DNA from: Cylindrotheca closterium
Taxonomy: Eukaryota > Bacillariophyta > Bacillariophyceae > Bacillariales > Bacillariaceae
Assembly: GCA_933822405.4 (NCBI GenBank)
Contig: CAKOGP040001894.1
Span: 1 to 14,545, forward strand
Length of the DNA: 14,545 nt
Direction of reading: 5' to 3'
The translations under genes were made by a program, and so were the position numbers. The notes under the pieces were generated by a model. That model ran no database searches. It was not told the origin of the DNA and was given only the letters and a program-made list of their open reading frames with translations. Below, in pieces: positions 8,431-14,545 of this stretch; the stretch's first letter is position 1; every line of letters begins with the position of its first letter.

Positions 8431-9077
8431 ATGTTCGACAGAATGTTCAAGAAGATTAAGGCTAAACAAGATGCTGAAGATCTGATGGACGAAGATTACC
8501 AAGAACACAAATGGATAACTGCCAATGAGGACATGGACTACGAAGACGAATACGAGTCTGAACTAGACGATGAAGAGACCAAGCAAATGTTAGACGAACT
8601 GGCAGCTGAGTTAGTGGAACTTGGAAAACCAGACAAAGAAGAGGTTCTGTTCGAGTTTGATGACGACACACAAGAAGATGCGGAAGTTGAATCAGAAGAG
8701 GAAGATGGTGTCGCTCGCGCAGGAGTGAGATTCGCAGACACAGATGATGATGAGTCCAACACCGAAGGAATTGTAAGAAGCTACAGTGACGACGGTGTCA
8801 AAGTTGGAGCGAAACGGGTACTTCGCCCAAGACACAATCGATCCTACTTCTCACAAGGGGTAAAAATGAGACCCACTGAGAGATACAGAAGAGAGAAATC
8901 AAGATTTGGACAGGCATACCTGCAAAGAAGGAATCCGCCTGTGCCAAACGTTTTGAGAAACAGGCGTGCGATGAGAAGAAAAGCACGAATGAAAAGACTC
9001 CGAGTCTCGCTGTATCAAGCGATTAAGAAACGAATTGACACGCAAAGAAATGGAGCACAGTTGCAAGGAAACCTTAA
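8431..9077 (+). pseudogene. copia integrase-RT linker: acidic tract then basic tract
   Basis: An open frame continues the polyprotein one frame over from the integrase. Residues from about 14 to 110 (roughly 8470-8760) are strongly acidic (for example EYESELDDEETKQMLDELAA and EVESEEEDG). The following part is strongly basic (RRNPPVPNVLRNRRAMRRKA, then RMKRLRV). I recognise no catalytic domain. By position it is the integrase C-terminal region and the spacer before RT, which in copia elements often carries charged, weakly conserved sequence and nuclear localisation signals; that role is inferred. The frame is interrupted at codon CTT-AAG by the Harbinger insertion. After 9078 the open frame to 9165 is transposon sequence, not copia. 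Confidence 0.7.
9075..9077. repeat. TAA target duplication of Harbinger element (left)
   Basis: TAA lies immediately before the left inverted repeat and again at 10501-10503 after the right one. A three-base TAA/TTA duplication is typical of PIF/Harbinger and Tourist-type elements. Confidence 0.8.
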
Positions 9078-9096
9078 GGCCGAAACTATAGTGACA
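9078..9096 (+). repeat. left terminal inverted repeat of Harbinger element
   Basis: GGCCGAAACTATAGTGACA, perfectly inverted at 10482-10500. The similarity breaks at base 20 (T versus C), and both ends then carry CGGAAAAA a few bases further in. Confidence 0.95.
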
Positions 9097-9180
9097 TCGG
9101 AAAAAACACTAGTTTTCTGGCGCGCAGGCATGGCCTCGAGTCATTTTTCACTTCCCGTGAACTGAAACCATAGTGATGAC

Positions 9181-9670
9181 GAGAAAACTGAAACTGAAAA
9201 CTCTGTGGGATTCCTTTTATTTTCATTTCCGCTGCTATCATGTTGTATCATGGATACCTACTGCAGCATCAGCTTCACTGACAGCATTTACCAACAGTAT
9301 CCACGGGTATCCTGCAACAAGAGTCGTCCATTCATCTTTGCACCTGCAACAAATCGAAAGATCCTCTATCTGAAAAGCAGCCATCGGAAACAACGACAAT
9401 GACCACCAAATCTACTTCCGGCTACAGGGCCGAAGTCAAACAATTCCAGCAGCCCCACAAAATCTTCGCCGATATGCAAGTTTCTGAGCAGCAGAGATTG
9501 CTAATTTTGTCGACTCTGATGATAGCGACAACATCTATGACTGAGAGAACAGAACATAGATTTTCATTGGAATGATAAACAAACTAGTGAACTGTGATTT
9601 GAAATGAGCGACCTTTATAATAGTACTTTGCTATCATTTTTAAGTTGACATTTAGTGTTCTATCAAGTAT
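9181..9670. other. Harbinger interior without recognised gene
   Basis: About 490 bases downstream of the transposase remnant (in the sense of its strand). Short plus-strand open frames exist (for example one with the segment MDTYCSISFTDSIYQQYP), but they match nothing I recognise. PIF/Harbinger elements often carry a second, Myb-like ORF; I find no convincing Myb or SANT pattern here. Confidence 0.4.
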
Positions 9671-10213
9671 CTATGTGATGCTTACGTGTGAAACTCTGGG
9701 TGTACTCGTCATTGGTGGTTCTCGTCCCGACAAGAACATTAGTATCTCCATCAACAACGGTTGTTTCCCTTCCATTTTCTCGCTGTAGGACTGGTTCCTG
9801 TCTTGATCAACAGTCAAGCTCTCAACATTCCCATCCACATCAAACTCTTCCCAGTCATCATATTCATCAAGTTCCTGGAGCATATTGTGAAAGGATGCAA
9901 CACAGTTGGAACACGTTTCCAATGGTTTCAATGTCCCGAAGTCAAGTGGCGTACTTGAGTACCATGAGCCACTTCTTGAGAATTCAAAATGCACATTCCA
10001 AGTATTTTCTGCACGACTCTACCAAGTTGCTCCATGCCATGGACACTGACGCCCCCTCAGTCTGAAACTTGAATGGGCAAATTAGAATCTTCTATTGGCG
10101 CTTTCGTCCTCTTCCATCATAGATTCGGACTAATCTTGCTGAATATCAAAGAGAAAGGCGATTTCCTCTTTATATTCTTCATCATCAAGTGGATCCACTG
10201 TTTCCGCTTGCAT
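9671..10213 (-). pseudogene. Harbinger (HARBI1-like, DDE superfamily) transposase remnant
   Basis: On the minus strand, near 10045-9945, one frame reads AWSNLVESCRKYLECAF, then TGA (9986-9984), then ILKKWLMVLK. This matches the Harbinger pattern around the catalytic Glu, with E at 9998-9996 and G expected where the stop is. The same frame continues GNVFQLCCIL; at 9889-9893 an extra T switches to a frame reading HNMLQELDEYDDWEEFDVDG, the conserved 'C.LHN' C-terminus. It ends at 9671. A possible N-terminal piece starts at ATG 10213 (MQAETVDPLDDEEYKEE) and stops at TAG 10132-10130. Both catalytic Asp regions are absent, so the middle was deleted. The family call rests on motif recognition and is fairly sure; the N-terminal assignment is weak. 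Confidence 0.65.
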
Positions 10214-10319
10214 CGTGTTTTGGTGTTGAAGATGTTGTGCCAAACATCATGTTGAGATGCGCAGTAAAAAATCGTGTAAATGATGTTGAATGGTTTTGAT
10301 TGGATAAAATGGTGTCGTA

Positions 10320-10481
10320 TTAACTTTCCGATCGACTTTCCAAGATTGGAAAAAGTAGCCATTTTTCCGATCGAATCGGGTTGTCGGAAAGTTTGTTTTT
10401 CCGTTTAGGGTGATTATCCGACACTATGGATTCGAAATTTGCTGTTTGGAACGGAAAAAGGGGCAGTTTTTCCGTTTTCTG
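10320..10481. repeat. subterminal repeat cluster of Harbinger element
   Basis: TTTCCG or its complement occurs at least six times here, several times within longer shared words (TTTTTCCG, CGGAAAAAG, TCGGAAAG). CGACACTATGGATTCGAA at 10419-10436 is a degenerate copy of the terminal repeat. Such clusters bind transposase in related families; that function is inferred. Confidence 0.6.
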
Positions 10482-10500
10482 TGTCACTATAGTTTCGGCC
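10482..10500 (-). repeat. right terminal inverted repeat of Harbinger element
   Basis: TGTCACTATAGTTTCGGCC on the plus strand, the exact reverse complement of 9078-9096, followed by the TAA target copy at 10501-10503. Confidence 0.95.
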
Positions 10501-10503
10501 TAA
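10501..10503. repeat. TAA target duplication of Harbinger element (right)
   Basis: Second TAA copy, matching 9075-9077. The copia codon AAG resumes at 10502. Confidence 0.8.
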
Positions 10504-11836
10504 GCACGAGCGTTCCATCCGAGAACGCGTGCACAATTTGGCATTTCAACAAGTGGGGAACACAAACAAAGGCAAATATGACGCTGACGAAGCGTTGGTA
10601 GTCGCTCGTGTTATTCAACAAATACGCGAGGGTGACAACGGTGGTATCAATGGGCAACACGGAGTCTCGTTCATTCAGCAATACTATCTGAATAAAGGAC
10701 TGAAAATATTCAAGGAGCGAGGTAAAGACGCGGCCATGAAAGAACTTGACCAATTAATCAAGCGCAGTTGCTGGACACCGATCAGTATTGAGAAACTAAA
10801 ACCGACCGAAAGAAAGAAGGCCGTAGATGCAATGATGCTACTTGCCGAAAAGAATGATGGCGTGACAATCAAAGGGCGCTGTGTATTCAAAGGTAACGAG
10901 ACCCGTGATTGGTTGTCTTGTGAAGACACTGCAAGTCCCACAGCTTCGCATGAAGCTATTATCTGCACGGGTGTCATTGATGCCCACGAAAGTAGAAACT
11001 TCATGTCAATGGATATACCTAACGCGTTTATCCAAACATTGATGCCCGAGCAGGAAGAAGGAGAAGATCAAGTAATAATGAAAATTACTGGGCTGCTGGT
11101 CGACTACATGATTGACCTAGATCCGACGTATCGGGATTTTGTAGTAATCGAAAATGGACGTCGAGTGATCTATGTTGTGATCCTCCATGCTATTTATGGG
11201 ATGGTACAGGCTTCGTTGCTATGGTACCAAAATCTGAGGGCATCACTGGAAGAATATGGATTCGTGTTTAATGTATACGATCCGTGCATTGCGAATATGA
11301 TGGTCAACGGAAAGCAATTGACTATCAGGTTTCATGTTGATGATGTGCTAGCGAGCCACATGGAACAAAGAGTTCTTGAAGATTTCTTTACATGGATAAA
11401 TGAGAGATACGGAGGACTAAAGGAAGTGACTTGCACACGTGGACAAGTTCACACCTATCTGGGAATGACATTGGATTATTCAAAGAAAGGCACGCTGAAG
11501 ATTTGAATGGACGATTATGTTCAAAGAATGCTCGACGAGTTTTCTGTCAAGTTTAAAGTGGATGACAAACAGGAAACACCTGCTGGCAATAATTTGCTGG
11601 AGGTAGGAAAAGGAAAACTATTGGATAAAGATCAACAGACCGAGTTTCACCGGTTTGTTGCAAAACATTTGTTTTTGACCAAACGCGCGCGTCTGGATAT
11701 GCATCCGACGGTGGCAATTTTGGCATCACGAGTTCAAAATCCAAATCAGAGTGATTGGCATAAACTCGTGAGACTTATGAGATACATGCACTCTACCAAG
11801 AAATGGCATCTCACGCTGAGCGCTGACAACCTTCGT
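10504..11836 (+). pseudogene. copia reverse transcriptase
   Basis: The polymerase domain of the copia polyprotein. In order: AMKELDQLIKRSCWTPI, GVTIKGRCVFKGNETRDWLS, EDTASPTASHEAI, SMDIPNAFIQTLMP (first catalytic Asp at 11012-11014), HAIYGMVQASLLWYQNL and the active site RFHVDDVLASH (two Asp at 11339-11344). YLGMTLDYSKKGTLKI follows, then an in-frame TGA at 11504-11506. The frame continues unbroken with MDDYVQRMLDEF and the connection region (HPTVAILASRVQNP). Catalytic residues are intact. The 5' end of this block is joined in frame to 8431-9077 across the Harbinger insert. FHVDDV in place of YVDD is what I expect in diatom-type copia elements. Confidence 0.9.
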
Positions 11837-12310
11837 GTAATGAAGTGGTATGTTGATGCGTCTTTTGCGGTTCACCCTGACTTCAAGAGTCACACAGGAG
11901 GAGTGATGACCATGGGTGGTGGAGCCATGCAGGCTATGTCCAAGAAACAGAAGTTAAACAGCCGCAGCAGTACACATGCGGAACTAATTGGAGTAGATGA
12001 TGCGATCACACAAGTGTTGTGGACACGCATGTTCATGGAAGAACAGGGTTATCCGATTGAGAAGAATATCTTGTACCAAGACAACATGAGCTCTATTCTC
12101 CTCGAAAAGAACGGGAGATTGAGTGCAGGAAAGAGAAGCCGCGCTTTGAACATCCGTTATTTCTTTGTCACTGATCAGGTTGAGAAAGGAAATCTTACGA
12201 TCGAACACATGCCGACCGATGACATGTGGGGGGATTATATGACAAAACCTTTGCAAGGGGAAAAGTTCCGCAAATTTCGGGCATTGATCCAAGGGGAACA
12301 GGAAGATTAG
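11837..12310 (+). pseudogene. copia RNase H, end of pol
   Basis: The C-terminal domain of the copia polyprotein; it removes template RNA. Motifs are KWYVDASFAVH (catalytic Asp), FKSHTGGVMTMGGGA, SRSSTHAELIGVDDA (catalytic Glu), YQDNMSSILLEKNG (catalytic Asp) and NIRYFFVTDQVEKGN, then MWGDYMTKPLQGEKF, the usual end of copia pol. The frame ends with TAG at 12308-12310. This domain is itself uninterrupted and shows no active-site loss, but it lies downstream of all the stops in the same polyprotein. Confidence 0.9.
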
Positions 12311-12332
12311 ATATAACCTTCTTGGGTTATAT
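12311..12332 (+). other. inverted repeat directly after the copia stop codon
   Basis: ATATAACC, six bases (TTCTTG), then GGTTATAT: an 8-bp perfect stem starting at the first base after TAG. It could fold in the element RNA. No poly-U tract follows, so it is not a classical terminator. Confidence 0.6.
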
Positions 12333-12390
12333 ATACACGTTACATATTAAAAGAAAAAGGATTCGTTATCGCAACTGGAGTCGTCGATAC

Positions 12391-12400
12391 GGCAGGAGTG
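12391..12400 (+). promoter_or_regulatory. candidate polypurine tract of copia element
   Basis: GGCAGGAGTG sits directly before the 3' LTR, eight of ten bases being purines, at the position where plus-strand synthesis is primed. A second purine-rich run (AAAAGAAAAAGGA) lies near 12349-12361 and could be an additional tract. Confidence 0.5.
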
Positions 12401-12866
12401 TGTTGGTGAAATGGGATCTTGATAGGTAAAAGAACAGTCAAACATGTCGGACAGTGAAGTCGGACATTGGTGATATCAAACACGGACAGAAGTACGGTTC
12501 GAGTACGTACAGAGATGGGTAAGTATTGAAGGTAGATCTAGTCTGTGACTAGTTTGTGAAGAACATGTGCGTATGTGCTTTATGCGCCGCGACAGCTGGT
12601 GAGAGCTGACGCAGGCGGCTTTCGGAAGAGATTTTTTGTACCTGCTTGAGGAGATCATTGTTGATCGACTTCTGGCAAGAATAGCAGTGGAATAAGATCT
12701 AATAGGAAGTGGTGAGACTGTTCATCCACAGGTTGAAGCCCAGCATCACTGGCACCTGTTCCTATTGTAGGCAATCCATAGCCGACGTAGATTCGAGCTC
12801 AGTATACTCCAGAGGTAGCTAGAGCGTTGAGGCTCTCATTACAGCTACGGAGTTGATTATCTGAAA
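12401..12866 (+). repeat. copia 3' LTR
   Basis: 466 bases aligned gap-free to 4436-4901. The terminal dinucleotide is AA rather than CA, one of about 15 differences. Four differences are CG in the 5' copy and CA or TG here, consistent with deamination at CpG after insertion. Confidence 0.93.
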
Positions 12867-12871
12867 ATTGT
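12867..12871. repeat. target site duplication of copia element (right copy)
   Basis: ATTGT, matching 4431-4435, and marking the point where gypsy gag coding sequence resumes. Confidence 0.9.
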
Positions 12872-13625
12872 GGCGTTCCTTCTTTTTCTTTGTAACTGTT
12901 GTTTTCGGTGGAATGGACCTTGTTTCCAAGAAACCAATGGTTTGGAGACGAGTCAAATAGTTGATAAGATCGATGTCCGTTTTGTTAGGATTCTCCCAAC
13001 AGTAGTCACCTCTTGTCATATCATTCTCGACACTTGTAGGCAGACATTGGATCAAGATTTCATGTCAATGTTCTGGTGTTGGTGTTGTACCAGTTCCAGG
13101 GAGATGTTGGTAGCATCGGAACATGAAAAGTATTGTGTTCCAGAAGACTCGGATCGACATATTCTTGGGCAATCTCAAAGCTCTGTTGATGAAGCGACGT
13201 TGCTTCTGACAAGCATCCAAAGTGCAGTAGCAGAGGGCAAAACTTTCTATAGCTGTGTCAAAACCCTGCTGGGTCGTTTGCTGATTGGCTGAAAGTTGAG
13301 AGATTGGTGGTTTGCAATTCTCCTTTGCTTGACCGGAGAGAATAGATAGATTTGTCTGGTGTTTTCCAGCAGCATTCAGGGCTTGTCCGATTTTGAGTTC
13401 CTTCCAAGTAAATCTGAATTGGCAGTAGTCTTCTATGGTATCGCCATCCCAAGGCGTGAATTCCTTTTTGTAGGTTGGTGATGCGTTTTGAGGGTTGCGT
13501 CATATCTTTTGTTTGATTTTGGCTTTGGCTTCATGGTCCCATTTGGATACTTCCTTGTAAAGAGGAATTGGAGCATCGTGCTTTGGGTTCTGGTCAAAGG
13601 CAGTACCATTGATGATAACTTTCAT
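12867..13625 (-). pseudogene. gypsy gag, cut off by the copia insertion
   Basis: A single minus-strand frame runs from ATG at 13625-13623 to the copia target site, with two TGA codons (13502-13500 and 13067-13065). It begins MKVIINGTAFDQNP. The second part reads TPWDGDTIEDYCQFRFTWKE, and later TAIESFALCYCTLDACQKQ, PKNMSIRVFWNTILF and then LPTSVENDMTRGD. This is consistent with a retroelement gag, though I cannot name the family from sequence alone. It ends in a basic stretch (TKKKKERH) and continues in the same frame at 4433 on the other side of the copia element, leading into protease. No CCHC knuckle is present in either piece. The start was chosen as the first ATG after the LTR, 76 bases downstream. 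Confidence 0.75.
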
Positions 13626-13701
13626 GATGTTGAGTAAGTTTCATTTAATTTATGGACTGTAAAAGGAACGATCAATAGATCTTCATAAAGTGAATTCACT
13701 A
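13626..13701 (-). other. gypsy leader with palindrome at the priming-site position
   Basis: These 76 bases lie between the 5' LTR and gag ATG. Starting one base after the LTR, AGTGAATTCACT (13689-13700) is a perfect 12-bp palindrome. The sequence does not start with TGG, so no standard tRNA 3'-end priming site is evident, and I found no complement to it inside the LTR. Confidence 0.5.
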
Positions 13702-13982
13702 TGACTTAACCTAGATCAAAGGGATTTGATAAAAGGGATGCATTAGAAATAGTGGTTTTTAGGTGCGCTATCTAGTCTTGGTTTGGCAAAGGGATGTCTT
13801 CCTTTGGCCTGAAATATTCAGTAACGGTGCTGAAATATTTAGTAACGATAAGAGTACTTAGAAGGGCCAATAATAGTTAGGCCTGGAATATTGAGTAACC
13901 AATAGGAGTATAACAAAAGCGTCTGTTGAAAAGAGCGTAAGATGCAGTGTCTGCTGGAACTACATTGAAAGAGAGTACGTCA
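13702..13982 (-). repeat. gypsy 5' LTR (right)
   Basis: 281 bases, TGACTTAACC to GTACGTCA on the plus strand, followed by the ATTTG target copy. It pairs with 921-1233. Differences include several in the last 60 bases (for example CAACTA-type changes next to TGCTGGAA), two indel blocks and one single-base indel. Confidence 0.88.
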
Positions 13983-13987
13983 ATTTG
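13983..13987. repeat. target site duplication of gypsy element (right copy)
   Basis: ATTTG, matching 916-920, directly after the terminal CA of the right LTR. Confidence 0.85.
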
Positions 13988-14406
13988 CGATCTCCTTTGT
14001 TGGGGCTGTGTTTTCTGTGATGCTCTGAAGTTCCCTGTGGCCGCCATTGAGACACCTATCCATTCCACCGGAAAAGAAAGCCAGTTGATATTTTAGGGAC
14101 CAACGATTGGCAACGAGTTATTTTCTAGTTTGGCTTATTGTGGAGTGTTGGCATTGAGCGGCCCTATCGCCCTTGCCATTCGATTTGGAGTATTTTAATG
14201 CAAGAAAGCGCTGAGTCTTGCCAGCTCGTGCTGCCCCTGTTCACCTCCTTCTTGTCATCAGGAGTTTTCAACGGAGCAAGGGATCCGATTTCTCCTTTTG
14301 ACGTGTTGTTTCAATTTTACTTTGACCATCATCTGACTCCAACCAGTCAACTGATCTTCTGATTAACTGAGTCGACTGGGTTTCATTCCTCTGAGTCAAC
14401 TCCTGC
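13988..14406. other. right flank without recognised gene
   Basis: About 420 bases outside the gypsy element, contiguous with 1-920 before that insertion. It holds only short ORFs. One on the minus strand (ATG at 14408, TGA at 14270-14268, 46 codons, Gln/Thr-rich start MQELTQRNETQSTQL) could be an upstream part of the left-flank retroelement, which also reads on the minus strand, but nothing proves this. Several related words occur at 14353-14393 (CAGTCAACT, TGAGTCGACT, TGAGTCAACT). Confidence 0.35.
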
Positions 14407-14545
14407 ATGGTCCGGATGGGTCAAAGAGAATTGCAAGCTCTGAACATTGACACCAACATCACTCAACTGCCCGCCACTAGTAGTACTCAACCATCAGGCA
14501 CACGAGTGACAATGTCCACTGCTGGCAACTCAACAACAAACCGCA
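14407..14545 (+). CDS. possible partial ORF running off the right edge
   Basis: Open from ATG 14407 (a second ATG is at 14416) to the end of the window, 46 codons with no stop; an in-frame TGA lies just upstream near 14392. The translation is rich in Ser, Thr and Gln (LPATSSTQPSGTRVTMSTAG) and matches nothing I know. An open stretch this short is expected by chance fairly often, so it may not be a gene. Confidence 0.2.
   Translation, partial: MVRMGQRELQALNIDTNITQLPATSSTQPSGTRVTMSTAGNSTTNR

Larger units (their letters stand above)
9078..10500 (-). mobile_element. PIF/Harbinger-type DNA transposon, internally deleted
   Basis: A 1423-base element with 19-bp perfect terminal inverted repeats (GGCCGAAACTATAGTGACA) and TAA duplications, inserted into the copia pol. 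Leaving out the element and one TAA gives a continuous copia frame at CTT-AAG-CAC, which fixes the boundaries. Inside, the minus strand holds remains of a transposase, including a segment resembling the catalytic Glu region of Harbinger enzymes. Degenerate copies of the terminal repeat lie near both ends (9161-9180 and 10419-10436). Repeated TTTCCG motifs cluster at 10325-10475, as expected for transposase-binding subterminal repeats. It could not move without an enzyme supplied elsewhere. Confidence 0.85.
4436..12866 (+). mobile_element. Ty1/copia LTR retrotransposon (CoDi-like), decayed, carrying a Harbinger insertion
   Basis: The element has two 466-base LTRs (TG at the start; CA at the 5' copy end, AA in the 3' copy) and ATTGT target duplications. 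Gene order is gag, protease, integrase, reverse transcriptase, RNase H; integrase before RT defines Ty1/copia. Gag and pol share one frame, apart from the lesions. Total length is 8431 bases; without the 1423-base Harbinger insert and the roughly 550-base internal duplication it would be near 6.5 kb. The LTRs differ at about 15 of 466 positions (hand count, mostly transitions). Lesions are a 19-bp duplication in gag, four in-frame TGA codons, a frameshift near 8405-8430, and the DNA transposon at 9078. Resemblance to diatom CoDi elements is by recognition of pol motifs only. Confidence 0.92.
921..13982 (-). mobile_element. Ty3/gypsy LTR retrotransposon, decayed, split by a copia element
   Basis: The element is flanked by ATTTG duplications and bounded by related LTRs that start TG and end CA on the plus strand. 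Removing the nested copia element and one of its target copies leaves about 4.6 kb. Reading the minus strand, the order is 5' LTR, a 76-base leader, gag, protease, reverse transcriptase, RNase H and integrase, the standard gypsy order. No CCHC zinc knuckle and no envelope-like ORF were seen. Nonsense codons, frameshifts and substituted catalytic residues show it is not autonomous. The two LTRs differ by roughly 13 substitutions over about 280 aligned bases plus indels (hand count), more than the copia LTRs, as expected for the older layer. Confidence 0.9.

Noticed and set aside
8538..8762. Serine-rich open frame on the minus strand
   Set aside because: It is the complement of the GAx/GAT-rich acidic tract of the copia linker; the plus-strand frame is the one continuous with pol.
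9078..9165. Tail of the copia linker ORF after 9077
   Set aside because: The sequence past 9077 begins with the Harbinger inverted repeat; the copia frame resumes at 10504.
10117..10362. Minus-strand 81-residue ORF in the Harbinger element
   Set aside because: No recognisable domain, and it overlaps in another frame the more plausible transposase N-terminal piece starting at 10213. It also extends into the subterminal repeats.
5509..11506. TGA recoded as a sense codon, since every copia stop is TGA
   Set aside because: The same element has frameshifts and an insertion, and the gypsy frame also has TAG and TAA stops. Decay by C-to-T change at CGA codons explains the pattern without recoding.
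14138..14362. Plus-strand 74-residue ORF in the right flank
   Set aside because: It starts at a non-ATG codon in the supplied frame, has no recognised motif, and is of a length expected by chance.
1..14545. CRISPR arrays, rRNA or tRNA genes, or a bacterial-type defence or toxin system
   Set aside because: I saw no regularly spaced repeats, no tRNA cloverleaf pattern and no such protein motifs. The window is eukaryotic transposon sequence.

Overview
The window is a stack of nested, decayed transposable elements with no confidently identifiable host gene. The copia-type pol (FHVDDV reverse transcriptase box, YCDGEF integrase box, QDNMSSILLEKNG RNase H region) resembles the Ty1/copia lineages of diatoms and related stramenopiles (CoDi-like). 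A diatom nuclear genome is therefore the best guess; this is family recognition, not a database result.

Layout, outer to inner. (1) Positions 1-625 hold a minus-strand gag fragment of one retroelement, running off the left edge. (2) A Ty3/gypsy element lies on the minus strand (921-13982, about 4.6 kb without its insert). It has LTRs at 921-1233 and 13702-13982 and a 5-bp target duplication ATTTG. Its order on the minus strand is gag, protease, reverse transcriptase, RNase H, integrase. (3) A Ty1/copia element lies on the plus strand (4436-12866) and is inserted between gypsy gag and protease. It has two 466-bp LTRs and the target duplication ATTGT. Its order is gag, protease, integrase, acidic linker, reverse transcriptase, RNase H. 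(4) A PIF/Harbinger-type DNA transposon (9078-10500) is inserted in the copia pol. It has 19-bp perfect terminal inverted repeats, a TAA duplication and a rotted transposase on the minus strand. At both internal insertion sites, the host frame is continuous once the insert and one target copy are ignored.

The LTR divergences agree with the nesting order: about 4-5% by hand count for gypsy and about 3% for copia. All coding regions are pseudogenes. The copia reading frame carries four in-frame stops, all TGA, plus a 19-bp duplication that shifts gag and a frameshift near 8405-8430. The gypsy frame carries TGA, TAG and TAA stops, three frameshifts, and loss of two of the three integrase catalytic residues.

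The most interesting signals are in the copia 5' region. The 12 bases directly after the 5' LTR are the exact reverse complement of a segment inside the LTR. This suggests self-primed reverse transcription, known for Tf1/sushi gypsy elements but not something I know for copia elements. A roughly 550-bp tandem duplication has also copied LTR, leader and gag start, giving the element three LTR copies. The right flank (13988-14545) has only weak, unrecognised short ORFs.
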